DNA of 64,000 nt from JAEYKI01 sp036679405 (GTDB lineage Bacteria; Bacillota; Clostridia; Christensenellales; Christensenellaceae). The first letter of the stretch is position 1. Every line of letters starts with the position of its first letter. A program made the position numbers and the translations under genes. Positions 41,168 through 49,443 of this stretch are shown piece after piece. The stretch spans positions 1 through 64,000 of the forward strand of contig JAVBVZ010000012.1 of the NCBI GenBank assembly GCA_036679405.1. The letters run 5' to 3'. The notes under the pieces are model-generated. The model was not told the DNA's origin. It did not search any database and saw only the letters and a program-made list of their open reading frames with translations.

Positions 41168-42763
41168 TTGGATATGGGCTTACTTGAGTCTAAAAATCTG
41201 TCTGATTTGCGCGAAATCGCGAAGCTTGCCGGAATCAAGTCTGTTACAAAATATAAAAAAGCGGAGCTCCTCTCTATGCTGGGCGAACTCGAGAACCAAA
41301 ACGAGCAGAGCAGGCAGGAGGAAGCGCGCGAGATCATCGGGTCCGGTCTGGCGGACGACTGGCGGGAGATCCGGGCGGAAGAGACGGAGAGCAGCGCCGC
41401 TCCGGCCGCGCCTGCGCAGCCGGAAATGCCGGAAATAAGGGAAACGGACGAGGCCGGGGAAGCGGAAAAAGAAGAAGGCGGAGAAACCGAAGAAGCTGAA
41501 GAAACGGAAGAAAGCGCGGACAAGAAAGAAGCTTCGCGCCGCCGCCGTATTATAGAATATGTGCCCAACAACGACGCGGTGAATGAGATCCTCAATACCG
41601 GCGAGTGCGGAGAGGCGCTCGGGATACTTGAGATCCACCCCGAAGGATACGGCTTTTTGCGCAGTGAAAACTATCTGCCCGGCAACAAGGACGTATACGT
41701 TTCCATGGCGCAGATCCGCAAATTCAATTTAAAGACCGGGGACCAGGTACGCGGCAAAACACGGCCTTCCAAAGATGAAGACCGTCTGCTGGCCCTTTTG
41801 TATATCGAAGACGTAAACGGGGAGGATGTGGAACGCTGCACCACCCGCCGGCCTTTTGAAGAACTGACGCCCATCTACCCGGACGAACGGTTTACGCTGG
41901 AAAACATCCGCTTTTCGCGCGATCTGGCGATCCGCATGATCGATTTGATTTCTCCCATCGGCAAAGGGCAGAGGGGACTCATTGTCGCGCCGCCCAAAGC
42001 CGGTAAAACCATCCTTTTAAAGAAGATAGCCAACAGCATCAAACACAACTATCCGGAAGTGGAACTGATTGTTCTGCTGATAGACGAACGCCCGGAAGAA
42101 GTGACGGACATGCAGCGCTCCATCAACGGCGAAGTGGTGTATTCCACCTTTGACGAGCGCCCGGAAAACCATGCCAAAGTGGCCGAGATGGTCATCGAGC
42201 GCGCAAAGCGCCTGGTGGAATACGGAAAAGACGTGGTGGTGCTTTTAGACAGCCTGACCCGGCTCGGAAGGGCGTATAACCTTATTGTGCCGCCCTCCGG
42301 ACGTACGCTTTCCGGCGGCCTGGACCCGAGCTCGCTTTATAAGCCCAAGCGCTTTTTTGGCGCCGCCCGCAATATTGAAAACGGGGGAAGCCTGACCATC
42401 ATTGCGACCGCGCTGGTGGAGACGGGGTCCCGCATGGACGAGATCATTTACGAAGAATTCAAAGGCACGGGCAACATGGAGATCCATCTGGACCGCCGCC
42501 TGAGCGAAAAACGCATATTCCCGGCCATTGACCTTGCCAAATCCGGGACGCGGCGCGAAGAGCTGCTGCTTTCTCAAAAGGAGATCGAGGGAATCTGGTC
42601 TATCCGCAAGGTCCTTTCTTCGGGCAATACGGCCGAAGTGACCGAACAGCTGATCAGCATGCTGGTGCGCACCGATACCAACGAGGACTTTTTGACACGG
42701 CTGCGCGAGTGGCTGAACATTTGGGAAAAAGAGGGTTACAACATGGGCGGGGGCCGGTTCTGA
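41168..42763 (+). CDS. rho: Transcription termination factor Rho
   Basis: 531 residues. Rho N-domain (about 5-45, LLESKNLSDLREIAKLAG), then a long acidic, disordered insertion (about 50-125, rich in Glu, Ala and Pro, ending KKEASRRRR), the cold-shock RNA-binding domain (GYGFLRSENYLPGNKDVYVS), and the RecA-like ATPase (Walker A PPKAGKT, Walker B VVVLLDSLTR, Q-loop/R-loop region). TTG at 41168 is favoured, AAAAGGGG being nine bases upstream. The nearest ATG is too far. Confidence 0.96.
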   Translation: MDMGLLESKNLSDLREIAKLAGIKSVTKYKKAELLSMLGELENQNEQSRQEEAREIIGSGLADDWREIRAEETESSAAPAAPAQPEMPEIRETDEAGEAEKEEGGETEEAEETEESADKKEASRRRRIIEYVPNNDAVNEILNTGECGEALGILEIHPEGYGFLRSENYLPGNKDVYVSMAQIRKFNLKTGDQVRGKTRPSKDEDRLLALLYIEDVNGEDVERCTTRRPFEELTPIYPDERFTLENIRFSRDLAIRMIDLISPIGKGQRGLIVAPPKAGKTILLKKIANSIKHNYPEVELIVLLIDERPEEVTDMQRSINGEVVYSTFDERPENHAKVAEMVIERAKRLVEYGKDVVVLLDSLTRLGRAYNLIVPPSGRTLSGGLDPSSLYKPKRFFGAARNIENGGSLTIIATALVETGSRMDEIIYEEFKGTGNMEIHLDRRLSEKRIFPAIDLAKSGTRREELLLSQKEIEGIWSIRKVLSSGNTAEVTEQLISMLVRTDTNEDFLTRLREWLNIWEKEGYNMGGGRF

Positions 42764-42812
42764 CCGGGACAGCCGGGTGATTTTAAAAGCGCAAATTATT
42801 TTTGAAAATAGG

Positions 42813-42844
42813 TTGCATTTTGCCCGCTTTGTGTTATAATAACT
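42813..42844 (+). promoter_or_regulatory. Promoter of rpmE
   Basis: TTGCAT, 16-base spacer, TATAAT with TGT before it (TRTG extended -10). It shares the 16 bases TTGTGTTATAATAACT with the DUF1934 promoter. Confidence 0.75.
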
Positions 42845-42875
42845 CTTGCGACTTTTTTGAAAAGGGGTGAGAGAA

Positions 42876-43076
42876 GTGAAAAAGGATATACATCCCCAGT
42901 ATGGTGAATGTACGGTCAAATGTGCCTGCGGAGAAACCTTTACCACGGGTTCTGTGAAAAAAGAACTGAAGGTGGATATTTGTTCCAAATGCCATCCGTT
43001 TTTCACGGGAAGACAGAAGCTTGTTGATACAGGCGGACGGGTTGACCGCTTCAAGAAGAGATACAATATCAAGTAA
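42876..43076 (+). CDS. rpmE: 50S ribosomal protein L31, zinc-binding type
   Basis: 66 residues: MKKDIHPQYGECTVKCACG, then CSKCHPFFTGRQKLVDTGGRVDRFKKRY. Four cysteines (CxC plus CxxC) mark the zinc-bound C+ form; a zinc-independent paralogue may exist elsewhere. GTG at 42876 is chosen over a GTG three codons upstream because AAAGGGG lies eight bases before it. A terminator follows at once. Confidence 0.96.
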   Translation: MKKDIHPQYGECTVKCACGETFTTGSVKKELKVDICSKCHPFFTGRQKLVDTGGRVDRFKKRYNIK

Positions 43077-43097
43077 ATCGTTCCGCTTTAAAGTGAT

Positions 43098-43124
43098 ACA
43101 GACCGTCTTTCGGTCTGTTTTTAT
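43098..43124 (+). terminator. Rho-independent terminator after rpmE
   Basis: ACAGACC pairs with GGTCTGT around GTCTTTC, followed by TTTTTATT. Confidence 0.88.
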
Positions 43125-43129
43125 TATCG

Positions 43130-43202
43130 GGGTCCCCTAAAAGTTATAAAACTTTTTGGGGTGAAATGAGCGGGTCCCCTAAAAGCCGCAAGGCTTTTTG
43201 GG
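43130..43202. repeat. Two tandem hairpin-forming repeats (GGGTCCCCTAAAAG units)
   Basis: The 14-base word GGGTCCCCTAAAAG occurs at 43130-43143 and 43172-43185. Each copy starts a hairpin: CCCCTAAAAGTT/AAACTTTTTGGGG and CCCCTAAAAGCC/GGCTTTTTGGG. The loops and inner bases differ but the pairing is kept, so the structure seems to matter. They lie after the rpmE terminator and before yqhQ. They may be a short interspersed element or leader RNA. Confidence 0.65.
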
Positions 43203-43288
43203 TCGGCGTGCACGCATCCCCGGATAAACGCGCGGCCCCGGCCGGCGCAAAAAAAGCGATACTACGGCTTTACAATGAAGGAGTTGCC

Positions 43289-44320
43289 ATGAAAAAGACG
43301 AACATTGGCGGACAGGGCGTGCTGGAAGGCGTGATGATGCAGTCTGAAAAGACGGTGGCCATCGCGGTGCGCAGAGAAAGCGGCCAGATCGTTTTGCAGA
43401 AAAAAAACATCGGCCTTTTGAGCCGGAAAAATAAATTTTTAAGCCTCCCCATCATCCGCGGGGTCGCGCAGTTTGTGCAGATGCTTTTCAACGGCGTGGT
43501 CACCATTACGGATGCGGCCAAAATGTACGACGAGTCGATGGCCGAGGACATGAAGCCAAACAAGGCCGAAGAATTCATTGCAAAAAAAACCGGGAAAAGC
43601 TCCATGGACGTGGCCATCTTTTTTGCAGTGGTCGTGGCCGTGCTGCTTGCGGTCGGGCTGTTTTTTGTGCTGCCCAACGTGCTGACCGGGTTTATTGCGG
43701 ATCTGGTGAACCAGCCGACGATGATGAATGTGATCGACGGACTGGTGCGGCTGGGGATCTTTTTGGTTTACCTGTACGTTATTACCCTGATCCCGGATAT
43801 CAAGCGCCTGTTTTCTTACCACGGCGCGGAGCACAAGGTGATCAACTGTTATGAGCACGAGTGCGAAATGAACGTTTCAAACGCACAAAAGTTTACCACC
43901 CGCCACCCGCGGTGCGGAACAAGCTATCTGCTTTTGGTGATGGTGATCTCCGTTTTTCTGTTTTCCCTTTTGGGGTGGAACGAGAACCCGTTTGTCCGGG
44001 TGGGCACCCGCCTTCTGATGCTTCCGCTGGTTGCGGGCGTTTCTTATGAATTTTTGAAGCTGGTTGCGAAATATGAAAATACGCTGACCCGCATTTTGCG
44101 CGCGCCCGGCATGGCCCTGCAGTCCCTGACCACCAAGGAACCGGACGATTCCATGGTGGAAGTGGCGCTGGTGTCTTTTCTGGCCGCCGAAGGCGAGCGC
44201 AGCGAAGAGGAGATGAACGAGCTTATTTCCGCTTACTCCCATGTGCGCGAGGAAAAGAAAACGGAAGAAAAGCAGGCCGGCCAAAACGCGCAGCCCCCGA
44301 AAGAGGCGGAGACCTGCTGA
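43289..44320 (+). CDS. yqhQ: DUF1385 membrane protein YqhQ
   Basis: 343 residues. The start KKTNIGGQGVLEGVMMQSEK is the DUF1385 signature. Then come several membrane segments (about 105-130, 150-170, 215-255) with the central conserved block SYHGAEHKVINCYEHECE and TTRHPRCGTSYLL. The C-terminus is charged. Its function is unknown, but the order rpmE-yqhQ-prmC-prfA is common in Bacillota. ATG at 43289 has AAGGAG eight bases upstream. Confidence 0.93.
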   Translation: MKKTNIGGQGVLEGVMMQSEKTVAIAVRRESGQIVLQKKNIGLLSRKNKFLSLPIIRGVAQFVQMLFNGVVTITDAAKMYDESMAEDMKPNKAEEFIAKKTGKSSMDVAIFFAVVVAVLLAVGLFFVLPNVLTGFIADLVNQPTMMNVIDGLVRLGIFLVYLYVITLIPDIKRLFSYHGAEHKVINCYEHECEMNVSNAQKFTTRHPRCGTSYLLLVMVISVFLFSLLGWNENPFVRVGTRLLMLPLVAGVSYEFLKLVAKYENTLTRILRAPGMALQSLTTKEPDDSMVEVALVSFLAAEGERSEEEMNELISAYSHVREEKKTEEKQAGQNAQPPKEAETC

Positions 44321-44321
44321 C

Positions 44322-45140
44322 ATGCCGACGGTCATAGAGCAGTACCGGAAAATAAAGAATACGCTTGCGCGCGCAGGATTTGAAGAAGCCGACGCGGAAG
44401 CGCGGCTGATTGTTGCGGACGCGCTTCATATGGGGCTTGGCGAAATTTTTTTATATGCGGACCGGGAGGCGGCGATCGACCCGTCGAACGTTCTTGAAAA
44501 AAGGCTTTCGGGCATGCCGCTGGCGTATGCGATGAACAAAAAATACTTTATGGGCGACCCTTTTTACGTGGACGAAAATGTGCTCATTCCCCGCCAGGAT
44601 ACCGAAGTAACGGCCGAGGCGGCGATCGGCCTTGTGCGGGAAAGAGGGTATGGGACCCTGCTCGATCTTTGCTGCGGAAGCGGCTGCATCGGCATTGCCG
44701 TTGCAAAGCGCACGGATACGCGGGTGACCGGGCTGGATATCAGCGCGGACGCGGTGCGGATAGCCAATAAAAACGCGCGGGACCTTGCGGCAGAAAATTT
44801 CAGGGCCCATGTGAGCGATCTTTTTTCCTGCATGGACGCCGTTTTTGATTTGATTGTTTCAAATCCGCCGTATGTGACGGAAGAGGAATACAAAACACTC
44901 GAAAGCCAGGTCAAAGACTTTGAGCCGAGAGGCGCGCTGGTCGGAGGCCTTGATTTTTTTGAGCGGATCGCCGCGCAGGCAGCAGAGCATCTGCACCCGG
45001 ACGGCGCGCTGGTGCTGGAGACCGGAGCGGGACAAAAAGAGGCGGTTTTTACCATCCTTGAAAAAAACGGATTTAAGAACATAAAGAGTATAAACGATAT
45101 AGCAGGCAGGCACAGGGTGACAGTATGTACGATAAATTAG
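44322..45140 (+). CDS. prmC: Peptide chain release factor N5-glutamine methyltransferase
   Basis: 272 residues. Methylates the Gln of the GGQ motif of release factors. SAM-binding LLDLCCGSGCIGIAVAK, the catalytic NPPY (SNPPYVTEEEY) and the helical N-terminal domain are present. The start follows the yqhQ stop by one base. The 3' end overlaps prfA, its substrate gene, by 16 bases. Confidence 0.95.
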   Translation: MPTVIEQYRKIKNTLARAGFEEADAEARLIVADALHMGLGEIFLYADREAAIDPSNVLEKRLSGMPLAYAMNKKYFMGDPFYVDENVLIPRQDTEVTAEAAIGLVRERGYGTLLDLCCGSGCIGIAVAKRTDTRVTGLDISADAVRIANKNARDLAAENFRAHVSDLFSCMDAVFDLIVSNPPYVTEEEYKTLESQVKDFEPRGALVGGLDFFERIAAQAAEHLHPDGALVLETGAGQKEAVFTILEKNGFKNIKSINDIAGRHRVTVCTIN

Positions 45141-46186
45141 AATCCATCAAAAAAAGATACGAGGAACTTTCGGAAAAGCTTTCCACCATGGAAGTGATCT
45201 CAAACCAGGACCTGTTTCGGACGCTTTCCCAGGAGCACGCGTCCATTGCGGAGATCGCGGCGTACTATGAAGAACTGCTGGCGGTCGACCGCGACATTGA
45301 AGAGAGCCGGCAGATCATAAATGAAGACACGGATGCGGATCTGGTGGAACTGGCCCGCATGGAACTGCCCGAAAAAGAAGAAAAAAAAGAAGAACTTGAA
45401 AGCGAACTTCGCGTGATGCTCATTCCCAAAGACCCGAGCGACGACAAAAACGTTATTTTGGAGATACGCGCGGGCACGGGCGGAGAAGAAGCGGCGCTCT
45501 TTGGCGGAAGCCTTCTTCGTATGTATACACGGTATGCAGAGCGCCACAATTTTAAAATGGAAGTGATGTCCTCCAACATGACCGAGCTTGGAGGCGTGAA
45601 AGAAATGATATTGCTGATCGCCGGAAAGGGCGCGTATGCCCGTCTCAAATTTGAGAGCGGGGTTCACCGGGTGCAGCGGGTGCCCGAAACCGAATCGGGC
45701 GGAAGGATACACACCTCCGCCGCGACGGTGGCGGTGCTGCCCGAAGCGGACGAGGTGGACGTGAACATCAACCCGGGTGATCTGCGCATAGATGTTTTCC
45801 GGTCGGGCGGACACGGCGGACAAAGCGTGAACACCACCGATTCGGCCGTGCGCATCACGCATATCCCCACCGGCGTGGTGGCGGTGTGCCAGGATGAAAA
45901 ATCCCAGCTCAAAAACAAGCAGAAGGCCATGAAGGTGCTTGCCTCCCGCCTGTATGAGAGGATGAAAGAAGAATCCGAGAGCGAGCTTGCCCAAAACAGG
46001 AAAAGCCAGGTGGGCAGCGGGGACAGGAGCGAGCGGATACGCACCTACAACTTTCCGCAGGGCCGGGTGACCGACCACCGGATCGGCCTGACGCTCTACA
46101 AGCTGGAATCCTTTTTAGACGGCGATATGGATGAAATGATAGATGCGCTTACCATGGACCTGCGCCAAAAAAGCCTTTCCGAATAA
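45125..46186 (+). CDS. prfA: Peptide chain release factor 1
   Basis: 353 residues. RF1 reads UAA/UAG. It has the GGQ loop in SGGHGGQSVNTTDSAVRITH and the PxT-type anticodon-like region around RVPETESGGRIHTS. Full-length. It overlaps prmC. The next gene starts 72 bases later with no visible terminator. Confidence 0.97.
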   Translation: MYDKLESIKKRYEELSEKLSTMEVISNQDLFRTLSQEHASIAEIAAYYEELLAVDRDIEESRQIINEDTDADLVELARMELPEKEEKKEELESELRVMLIPKDPSDDKNVILEIRAGTGGEEAALFGGSLLRMYTRYAERHNFKMEVMSSNMTELGGVKEMILLIAGKGAYARLKFESGVHRVQRVPETESGGRIHTSAATVAVLPEADEVDVNINPGDLRIDVFRSGGHGGQSVNTTDSAVRITHIPTGVVAVCQDEKSQLKNKQKAMKVLASRLYERMKEESESELAQNRKSQVGSGDRSERIRTYNFPQGRVTDHRIGLTLYKLESFLDGDMDEMIDALTMDLRQKSLSE

Positions 46187-46258
46187 GCGCATATGCAATA
46201 TTTTATGGTTGGATCAGACTTATATGGATATAAATTTTAAAAGAGGAAGCCGCGCCGT

Positions 46259-47011
46259 ATGATGATTTGGCTGGTTGGAAGCGCGGCGGGCATACTGGGG
46301 ACCGGCCTGGGCGCGGCGCTGACCTTTCTGGTAGAAGGGAAAAGCAGCCGCCTGCCGGCGGTGCTGATGGGTATATCGGGCGGCATTATGCTGTCGGTTG
46401 TGTTTTTTGATATCCTGCCCGAAGCCATCCGCAGTACAAACCTCTCTACAATGCTTTTGGGCGCGGCGTTGGGCGTCCTGTTTGTTATTCTTTTATCCCG
46501 CCTGCTTCCAAGAGGCGCCAGCGTTCCGGAACTTGAACTGCCCGAGATGCTCCCGGAAGACCGGGTACTTGCGCTGCGCAGGACGGGTTTTCTTTTAAGC
46601 GCAGGAATCGCCATCCATAACCTGCCCGAAGGCATAGCCATCGGAAGCGGGATGTCCCTGCCCGGTACGTTTGGGCTGGAACTGGCGTTGCTGATATTTG
46701 CGCACAATATTCCGGAAGGGATGGCCATGTCCCTGCCGCTCCGCCTGGCCGGAACCAAGAAGAGCCGCATTTTGCTGCTGGGCCTTTTGGTGGGCGCGCC
46801 GACTGCGGTCGGCGCCTGGATCGGCGCTTATCTGGGAGCGATCTCGCATACGGTGGTCGGGGTTTGCCTGGGCTTTGCCGGCGGCGCGATGCTCTATCTT
46901 ACTTTAAAGGAACTGATCCCAGAAACGGTGCGCATGCGCAATTCGCCCGTTGCCGCCGTTTCTATCGCGATCGGGATCGCCGCGGGCGCGGCGCTGGCGT
47001 ATGCAATATGA
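46259..47011 (+). CDS. ZIP family divalent metal transporter
   Basis: 250 residues, eight membrane segments. ZIP metal-site helices: SAGIAIHNLPEGIAIGSG (HNxPEG) and LLIFAHNIPEGMAMSLPL (HNIPEG). This matches the GufA/ZupT group for zinc, iron or manganese uptake. The loop with the LPEMLPEDR segment is acidic. The first of two adjacent ATGs is used, with GAGG 12 bases upstream. The stop overlaps ywlC by ATGA. Confidence 0.93.
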   Translation: MMIWLVGSAAGILGTGLGAALTFLVEGKSSRLPAVLMGISGGIMLSVVFFDILPEAIRSTNLSTMLLGAALGVLFVILLSRLLPRGASVPELELPEMLPEDRVLALRRTGFLLSAGIAIHNLPEGIAIGSGMSLPGTFGLELALLIFAHNIPEGMAMSLPLRLAGTKKSRILLLGLLVGAPTAVGAWIGAYLGAISHTVVGVCLGFAGGAMLYLTLKELIPETVRMRNSPVAAVSIAIGIAAGAALAYAI

Positions 47012-48045
47012 AAACACAGATGATTGACGCAAAAAAAGAATATGAACGCGCACTTTGCGCGGCAGCCGGGCTGCTTCGCGCGGGAAAGCTTGTCGCTTTT
47101 CCGACCGAAACGGTATACGGCCTGGGTGCGGACGCCATGAACGAACAGGCTGTCCGGGATATTTTTACGGTGAAGGGCCGGCCGGCGGACAACCCGCTGA
47201 TCGTACATATCTGGCAGACCGGCCAGCTTTCCCGGCTGGCCAAAGACGTATCCCCGCTGGCCCTGCGGCTGATGGAGGCGTTCTGGCCCGGCCCGTTTAC
47301 GGCGGTACTTTCAAAAAAAAGCGGGGTGCCGGACATTGTGACCGGGGGGATGGATTCCGTTGCCGTGCGCTTGCCAAACCATCCGGTCGCACTGGGGATC
47401 CTGCGCGAAAGCGGGCGGGTGATCGCCGCGCCCAGCGCAAACCTGTCCGGACGCCCGAGCCCTACCAGCGCGGCCCATGTGATGGAAGACTTAAGCGGGA
47501 AGATCCCTCTCGTCATAGACGGCGGACCGTGTGCGGTCGGCGTGGAATCCACGGTGTGCGACCTTCGGGGAGACGTGCCCGTCATTTTGCGGCCGGGCGG
47601 CATAACGGCCGAGATGATCCGCGCCGAGGCCGGGGACGTGCGCGTGCATCCGGGTGTTTTAAGCGAACCTGCACAGGGTCCGGTTCCTTCCCCCGGGATG
47701 AAATACAAGCACTACGCGCCCCGCGCAGAGGTGGTTGTGGTTACGGGCGATAAATTGGATGTTGCCAAAACCATCGGCGCATTGTATGATAAAAAGAAAA
47801 AATGTGCTATAATGTGCATACATGAAAATGTTTCCCTTTATGCAGGAAAAAATGTGATCGATCTGGGCAGCGGCAGCGAAGGCTGCGCAAGGAACCTGTT
47901 TGCGGCGCTTCGGCGCGCAGATGAAACGGGAATGGAAAAAGTGTTTTTCCACGCCGTGGATACGGGAGAGATGGGCCTTGCGGTCATGAATAGAATCATT
48001 AGGGCGGCCGGGCATAACGTTACGATGGCCGTGAGGGAGGTATAA
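47008..48045 (+). CDS. ywlC: L-threonylcarbamoyladenylate synthase, YwlC/Sua5 type
   Basis: 345 residues. First step of t6A tRNA modification: Thr, bicarbonate and ATP to TC-AMP. The YrdC domain (about 10-210) has FPTETVYGLGADA, KGRPADNPLIVHI and AAPSANLSGRPSPT. The C-terminal Sua5 domain (about 230-340) follows the linker PGMKYKHYAP. Its start overlaps the ZIP gene by four bases. An upstream extension inside the ZIP gene is not homologous and is rejected. The order prfA-ywlC-ywlE-rpiB resembles B. subtilis. Confidence 0.95.
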   Translation: MKTQMIDAKKEYERALCAAAGLLRAGKLVAFPTETVYGLGADAMNEQAVRDIFTVKGRPADNPLIVHIWQTGQLSRLAKDVSPLALRLMEAFWPGPFTAVLSKKSGVPDIVTGGMDSVAVRLPNHPVALGILRESGRVIAAPSANLSGRPSPTSAAHVMEDLSGKIPLVIDGGPCAVGVESTVCDLRGDVPVILRPGGITAEMIRAEAGDVRVHPGVLSEPAQGPVPSPGMKYKHYAPRAEVVVVTGDKLDVAKTIGALYDKKKKCAIMCIHENVSLYAGKNVIDLGSGSEGCARNLFAALRRADETGMEKVFFHAVDTGEMGLAVMNRIIRAAGHNVTMAVREV

Positions 48046-48046
48046 A

Positions 48047-48535
48047 TTGGTTAGGGTACTTTTTGTTTGCACCGGGAACACGTGCAGAAGCCCTATGGCA
48101 GAAGAACTGATGGACGACGCGGTCGGCCGAAGTACGAACCTGGCCGGCAAGATCAAATGCCGGTCGGCGGGAACATTTGCCTGCGAAGGCGCGGAAGCGA
48201 CGGACGAGGCAAAACAGGTGATGGAAGAATACGGACTTAACCTGGACAAACACCGGGCAAGGCAGTTTTCCGGTGAGTTGGCTGAAAAGTATGATCTGCT
48301 CCTTGCAATGGGTCCCATTGTTTTTGAGCAGATGGAGGCGCTTGCCCCCGAACATACGCATAAAATGCATACCATGGTCGGTTATGCCGAGGGACTGGAC
48401 GGCGAGCGGACGGAAGAGCATTTTACCATCCTTGATCCTTTTGATCAGGATATAGACGAATACCGTGCGTGTGCAAAGCAGCTCAGTGAAACAGTGGAAA
48501 AAATGTTAAAAAGGTTCGAAATTAACATAAATTAA
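48047..48535 (+). CDS. ywlE: Low-molecular-weight protein phosphatase, YwlE-type (arginine phosphatase)
   Basis: 162 residues. P-loop CTGNTCRS (Cys8 nucleophile, Arg14) and the general-acid loop DPFDQD. Thr12 in the loop equals the residue (Thr11 in B. subtilis YwlE) that gives phospho-arginine specificity; tyrosine-specific relatives have Ile/Leu there. YwlE reverses McsB arginine phosphorylation, but mcsB is not in this window. TTG start at 48047 with GGGAGG eight bases upstream, one base after ywlC. Confidence 0.9.
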   Translation: MVRVLFVCTGNTCRSPMAEELMDDAVGRSTNLAGKIKCRSAGTFACEGAEATDEAKQVMEEYGLNLDKHRARQFSGELAEKYDLLLAMGPIVFEQMEALAPEHTHKMHTMVGYAEGLDGERTEEHFTILDPFDQDIDEYRACAKQLSETVEKMLKRFEININ

Positions 48536-48552
48536 TGTAAAATCATTTTAAA

Positions 48553-48586
48553 AAAGAGCAAATTTTGATAAAAAGGTTTGCTCTTT
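48553..48586 (+). terminator. Rho-independent terminator after ywlE
   Basis: AAAGAGCAAA pairs with TTTGCTCTTT across a 14-base A/T loop, with a weak T-rich tail. Its right arm overlaps the -35 of the rpiB promoter. Confidence 0.65.
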
Positions 48587-48606
48587 ATTATATTATCATT
48601 TATAAT
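48578..48606 (+). promoter_or_regulatory. Candidate promoter of rpiB and the V-ATPase genes
   Basis: TTGCTC, 17-base spacer, perfect TATAAT, 20 bases before the rpiB start. No other promoter is evident before the V-ATPase genes. Confidence 0.5.
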
Positions 48607-48625
48607 GGGACGCGAGGTGACAACT

Positions 48626-49081
48626 TTGAAAATTGCAATTGGATGCGACCACGGCGGTTTCGTACTCAAGAAAGACATCGTCGATTTTTTAACGGAAAAC
48701 GGCCATGAAATCATCGATTTTGGTACGAACAGCGCGGACGCGGTTGATTACTCAGACTATGGCGAAGCAGTCGCCAAATGTGTTGTGGAAGGCAAGGCGG
48801 ATTTTGGCATTGTGATGTGCGGGACCGGGATCGGGATCTCCATCAGTGCAAACAAGGTGACCGGCGCGCGGTGCGCGCTTCTGTCCGACGTTTTTTCCGC
48901 CAGGATGACCCGCCTGCACAACGACGCCAACATGATCGCAATGGGCGGCCGCGTACTGGGCGGCGGCCTGGCGGTGGAAATTGTGGACGCTTTTTTGAAA
49001 ACGCCTTTTTCGGGCGAAGAACGCCATGTCCGCAGAATATCAAAAATAGCGGATATTGAAAAGCGGTATCACTGCAAGTAG
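48626..49081 (+). CDS. rpiB: Ribose-5-phosphate isomerase B
   Basis: 151 residues. RpiB/LacA/LacB fold: start KIAIGCDHGGFVLK, active-site Cys in VMCGTGIGISISANK, and the HNDANMIAMGGR block. Interconverts ribose-5-P and ribulose-5-P. TTG at 48626 is chosen because GAGGTGA stands six bases upstream. An ATG seven codons earlier lacks such a site. It is followed 50 bases later by the V-ATPase genes. Confidence 0.95.
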   Translation: MKIAIGCDHGGFVLKKDIVDFLTENGHEIIDFGTNSADAVDYSDYGEAVAKCVVEGKADFGIVMCGTGIGISISANKVTGARCALLSDVFSARMTRLHNDANMIAMGGRVLGGGLAVEIVDAFLKTPFSGEERHVRRISKIADIEKRYHCK

Positions 49082-49131
49082 ACAGTGGCAGCAGACATTT
49101 TATCAGGAACGGTTTATTCAGGGGGTATCTC

Positions 49132-49443
49132 ATGACCAAAGAAATTATCTGTGATATCGTCGCCGCGGAAGACAAAGCCTGCGAAATCATTGAAAAAGCA
49201 CAAGCGGACGCACGGGAAGCATCCCTTGCGTCCCAGGAAGAATTAAAAGCACGTCGGGAAAAAGAAATCTCTGCAGCCAAAGAACAGGCAAAACAGATGC
49301 TTTCCCAAAAAAAAGAGGCGCTGAAAAACGAAGAAGCCTCAAAAATTCTGTCAAACAAAAAAGAATATGACCAATTGAAGCGGGAAGCGGCTTTACATAT
49401 GGATAAAGCCGCCGATTTTATTGCCGAAAGGATCCTAAGCTAA
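49132..49443 (+). CDS. ntpF: V-type ATPase peripheral-stalk subunit (G/H type, NtpF)
   Basis: 103 residues, almost entirely a charged coiled coil rich in Ala, Lys and Glu (about 12-85). In V/A-type ATPases this small subunit pairs with subunit E to form the stator stalk. It is the first gene of a nine-gene set in the Enterococcus hirae order F-I-K-E-C-G-A-B-D. CAGGGGG precedes the ATG. The next gene starts directly after its stop. Confidence 0.88.
   Translation: MTKEIICDIVAAEDKACEIIEKAQADAREASLASQEELKARREKEISAAKEQAKQMLSQKKEALKNEEASKILSNKKEYDQLKREAALHMDKAADFIAERILS

Noticed and set aside
46864..47007. N-terminal extension of ywlC into the ZIP transporter gene
   Set aside because: It lies in the wrong frame of a conserved gene, is Arg-rich, and the ATG overlapping the ZIP stop gives the standard YwlC start.
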